Both the position numbers and the translations under genes were made by a program. Under the pieces are notes generated by a model, which was given only the letters and a program-made list of their open reading frames with translations, had not been told where the DNA came from and did not search any database. DNA of 5,493 nt from JBMTVN01 sp046047235 (GTDB lineage: Bacteria; Verrucomicrobiota; Verrucomicrobiia; Limisphaerales; JAHDYP01). Of the stretch, positions 4,425-5,493 are shown piece after piece (the stretch's first letter is position 1; every line of letters begins with the position of its first letter). Location: positions 1-5,493 of the forward strand of contig JBJOII010000224.1 in the NCBI GenBank assembly GCA_046047235.1, written 5' to 3'.

Positions 4425-5493
4425 TTATGGGGCAGTGGTGACAGGGGGTCTTCCGGCAGGTTGGACGTGATCAAGGACTCTGGGGATTTTGGCATAGGGA
4501 TCGAGAGTCCAGAGCTGTTCCTTTTCGTTCCAGGTGACCGGCATTTCATCGCCATTGATCGTGGCGGTGACATGGGCGGCCTGGGTTTGGATGAAGAGAT
4601 CTGAGGGGTGAGTTCCCATTTCCTGCCAGATTTGAGCCCGCCAATGTGCGCTGCTCCAGAAGGGGCGGAAGCCGGCATCGATTTCGAGAAGCAACGACCG
4701 GCCTTGTTGTTGGGCTACCAGCTTGCCGAAGGGGAAGCGCTGGCTTTGGATATTGGCTACAGGGGTGTGGAGATCTAGGGGCAATTGGACGTGCGGGTTG
4801 GGTTGATAGGCGACCCAAGTTTTGGAGGGTGACGCTGAGAGTAGCCAGGCGGCTTCACCAGGTCTTCCTTTGAGAACTGCATCGTGGGTCTTGATTTCTC
4901 CCGATGAGCCCACGGCGAATTCGGGTGACTGCAGGAATCGTGTTGGCTGGACATCCTTTCCATCTACGCGACGTTTCAGGTAGGTCTCCAGGTAGCAATG
5001 CCACTGTAGCTCCATATGCCGGCCTGGGCGCTGGTAGGATATCGTCCGAACGTAGCCATCCACGGACTCGTTGACCTTGGCTCGGAGCATTTGATCTCGA
5101 AAACGCTCGAAGCTTCCGTATTCCCCTGCATGGCCCATCTCGACAATGAACCCGCTCCGGGCCTGAACCCAGTTTTCATCGCTGATGCCCTCTATGGAGT
5201 CGCCCACATAATTGTCCTGATATAGGGCTATTTGACGGGTGCGTTGTTCCAGACGGGTCTTGCAGGGGCCTGCGAGATGGGTTGCCTCGAGGGGGCGGAC
5301 GCCAACGTAAGTCTCACCGTCCTGGATGAACCACCAGTCTCCTGGCTCCATCTCAGCTGGGAGGGTGGTGACTGGTTTACGGTTGATGAAGATTCCTTCG
5401 AGTCCGGGTTGCCAGCGAAAGAGGAACATGGCTGCAGATATGCGGTGCACTTTGTCCGCAACGAGCCGCACGTCATTGGGTCCGCGATTTCGT
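4425..5493 (-). CDS. C-terminal part of an unrecognised protein (5' end outside window)
   Basis: The frame is open to the window edge, giving about 355 residues before the TAA at 4425. A GTG at 5471 is probably an internal valine, because the frame continues upstream without a stop. I do not recognise the family. Sequence in view is rich in aromatic and beta-strand-like segments, such as GDWWFIQDGETYVGVRPLE, GFIVEMGHAGEYGSFERFR and HMELQWHCYLETYLKRRVDG. There is no membrane segment and no obvious catalytic motif. The last part has alternating short strands (ATINGDEMPVTWNEKEQLWTL) and a Pro-rich tail ending TTAP. This is compatible with beta-sandwich modules at the end of a large extracellular, perhaps carbohydrate-related, protein; that is a guess from style and context. 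Its stop lies 314 bases upstream of DUF1501, with repeat copy B between them, so cotranscription is uncertain. Base use is somewhat less GC-rich than in the DUF1501-PSD1 pair. Confidence 0.8.
   Translation of the reverse strand, partial: RNRGPNDVRLVADKVHRISAAMFLFRWQPGLEGIFINRKPVTTLPAEMEPGDWWFIQDGETYVGVRPLEATHLAGPCKTRLEQRTRQIALYQDNYVGDSIEGISDENWVQARSGFIVEMGHAGEYGSFERFRDQMLRAKVNESVDGYVRTISYQRPGRHMELQWHCYLETYLKRRVDGKDVQPTRFLQSPEFAVGSSGEIKTHDAVLKGRPGEAAWLLSASPSKTWVAYQPNPHVQLPLDLHTPVANIQSQRFPFGKLVAQQQGRSLLLEIDAGFRPFWSSAHWRAQIWQEMGTHPSDLFIQTQAAHVTATINGDEMPVTWNEKEQLWTLDPYAKIPRVLDHVQPAGRPPVTTAP

Noticed and set aside
4079..4678. 199-codon minus-strand frame crossing copy B
   Set aside because: It overlaps the coding end of the upstream gene in another frame, and its middle is repeat translation. 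The array stays open only because the heptads lack stops in that frame.

Overview
The window comes from a GC-rich bacterium of the Planctomycetota-Verrucomicrobiota group, most likely a verrucomicrobium. The evidence is a complete DUF1501 gene coupled to a complete PSCyt1-DUF1549-DUF1553 (PSD1) gene, a pairing characteristic of that group and often present in many copies per genome. No rRNA, tRNA, transposase or CRISPR array is visible. Every gene I can support lies on the minus strand, so transcription runs from high to low coordinates.

Layout in transcription order: (1) 5493-4425, the C-terminal part of an unrecognised protein whose start lies outside the window. (2) 4424-4111, a 314-base gap holding heptad-repeat copy B and a 10-codon remnant of a PSD1 gene tail. 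(3) 4110-2728, a Tat-exported DUF1501 protein. (4) 2731-380, a secreted cytochrome-like PSCyt1/DUF1549/DUF1553 protein whose start overlaps the DUF1501 stop in an ATGA arrangement. (5) 379-83, a 297-base gap holding heptad-repeat copy A. (6) 82-1, the first 27 codons of a small, probably membrane-associated protein.

The DUF1501 and PSD1 proteins form one translationally coupled unit. Both are predicted to leave the cytoplasm: the first through Tat as an alkaline-phosphatase/sulfatase-like protein, the second through Sec as a protein with two CxxCH haem-binding motifs. Their biochemical role is not established for the family. An exported hydrolase-like partner working with a cytochrome-like partner is an inference.

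The most unusual content is in the two gaps. Each carries a composite block of 7-base repeats that stay in one 7-base phase over long stretches while the unit changes from GCGGGAA/GCGCAGA to GGGCTGA and, after a phase break, to GGGAGAT/GGGATAT. Both blocks end in the same 39-base segment (37 of 39 identical), which at one end encodes the true C-terminus and stop codon of the PSD1 gene. The DUF1501-PSD1 pair is therefore bracketed by direct repeats about 4.0 kb apart. The upstream copy is best read as the tail of a second, lost PSD1 gene. The most common repeat units have the form G3N4, so the plus strand, which is the template strand for these genes, is a strong candidate for G-quadruplex formation.
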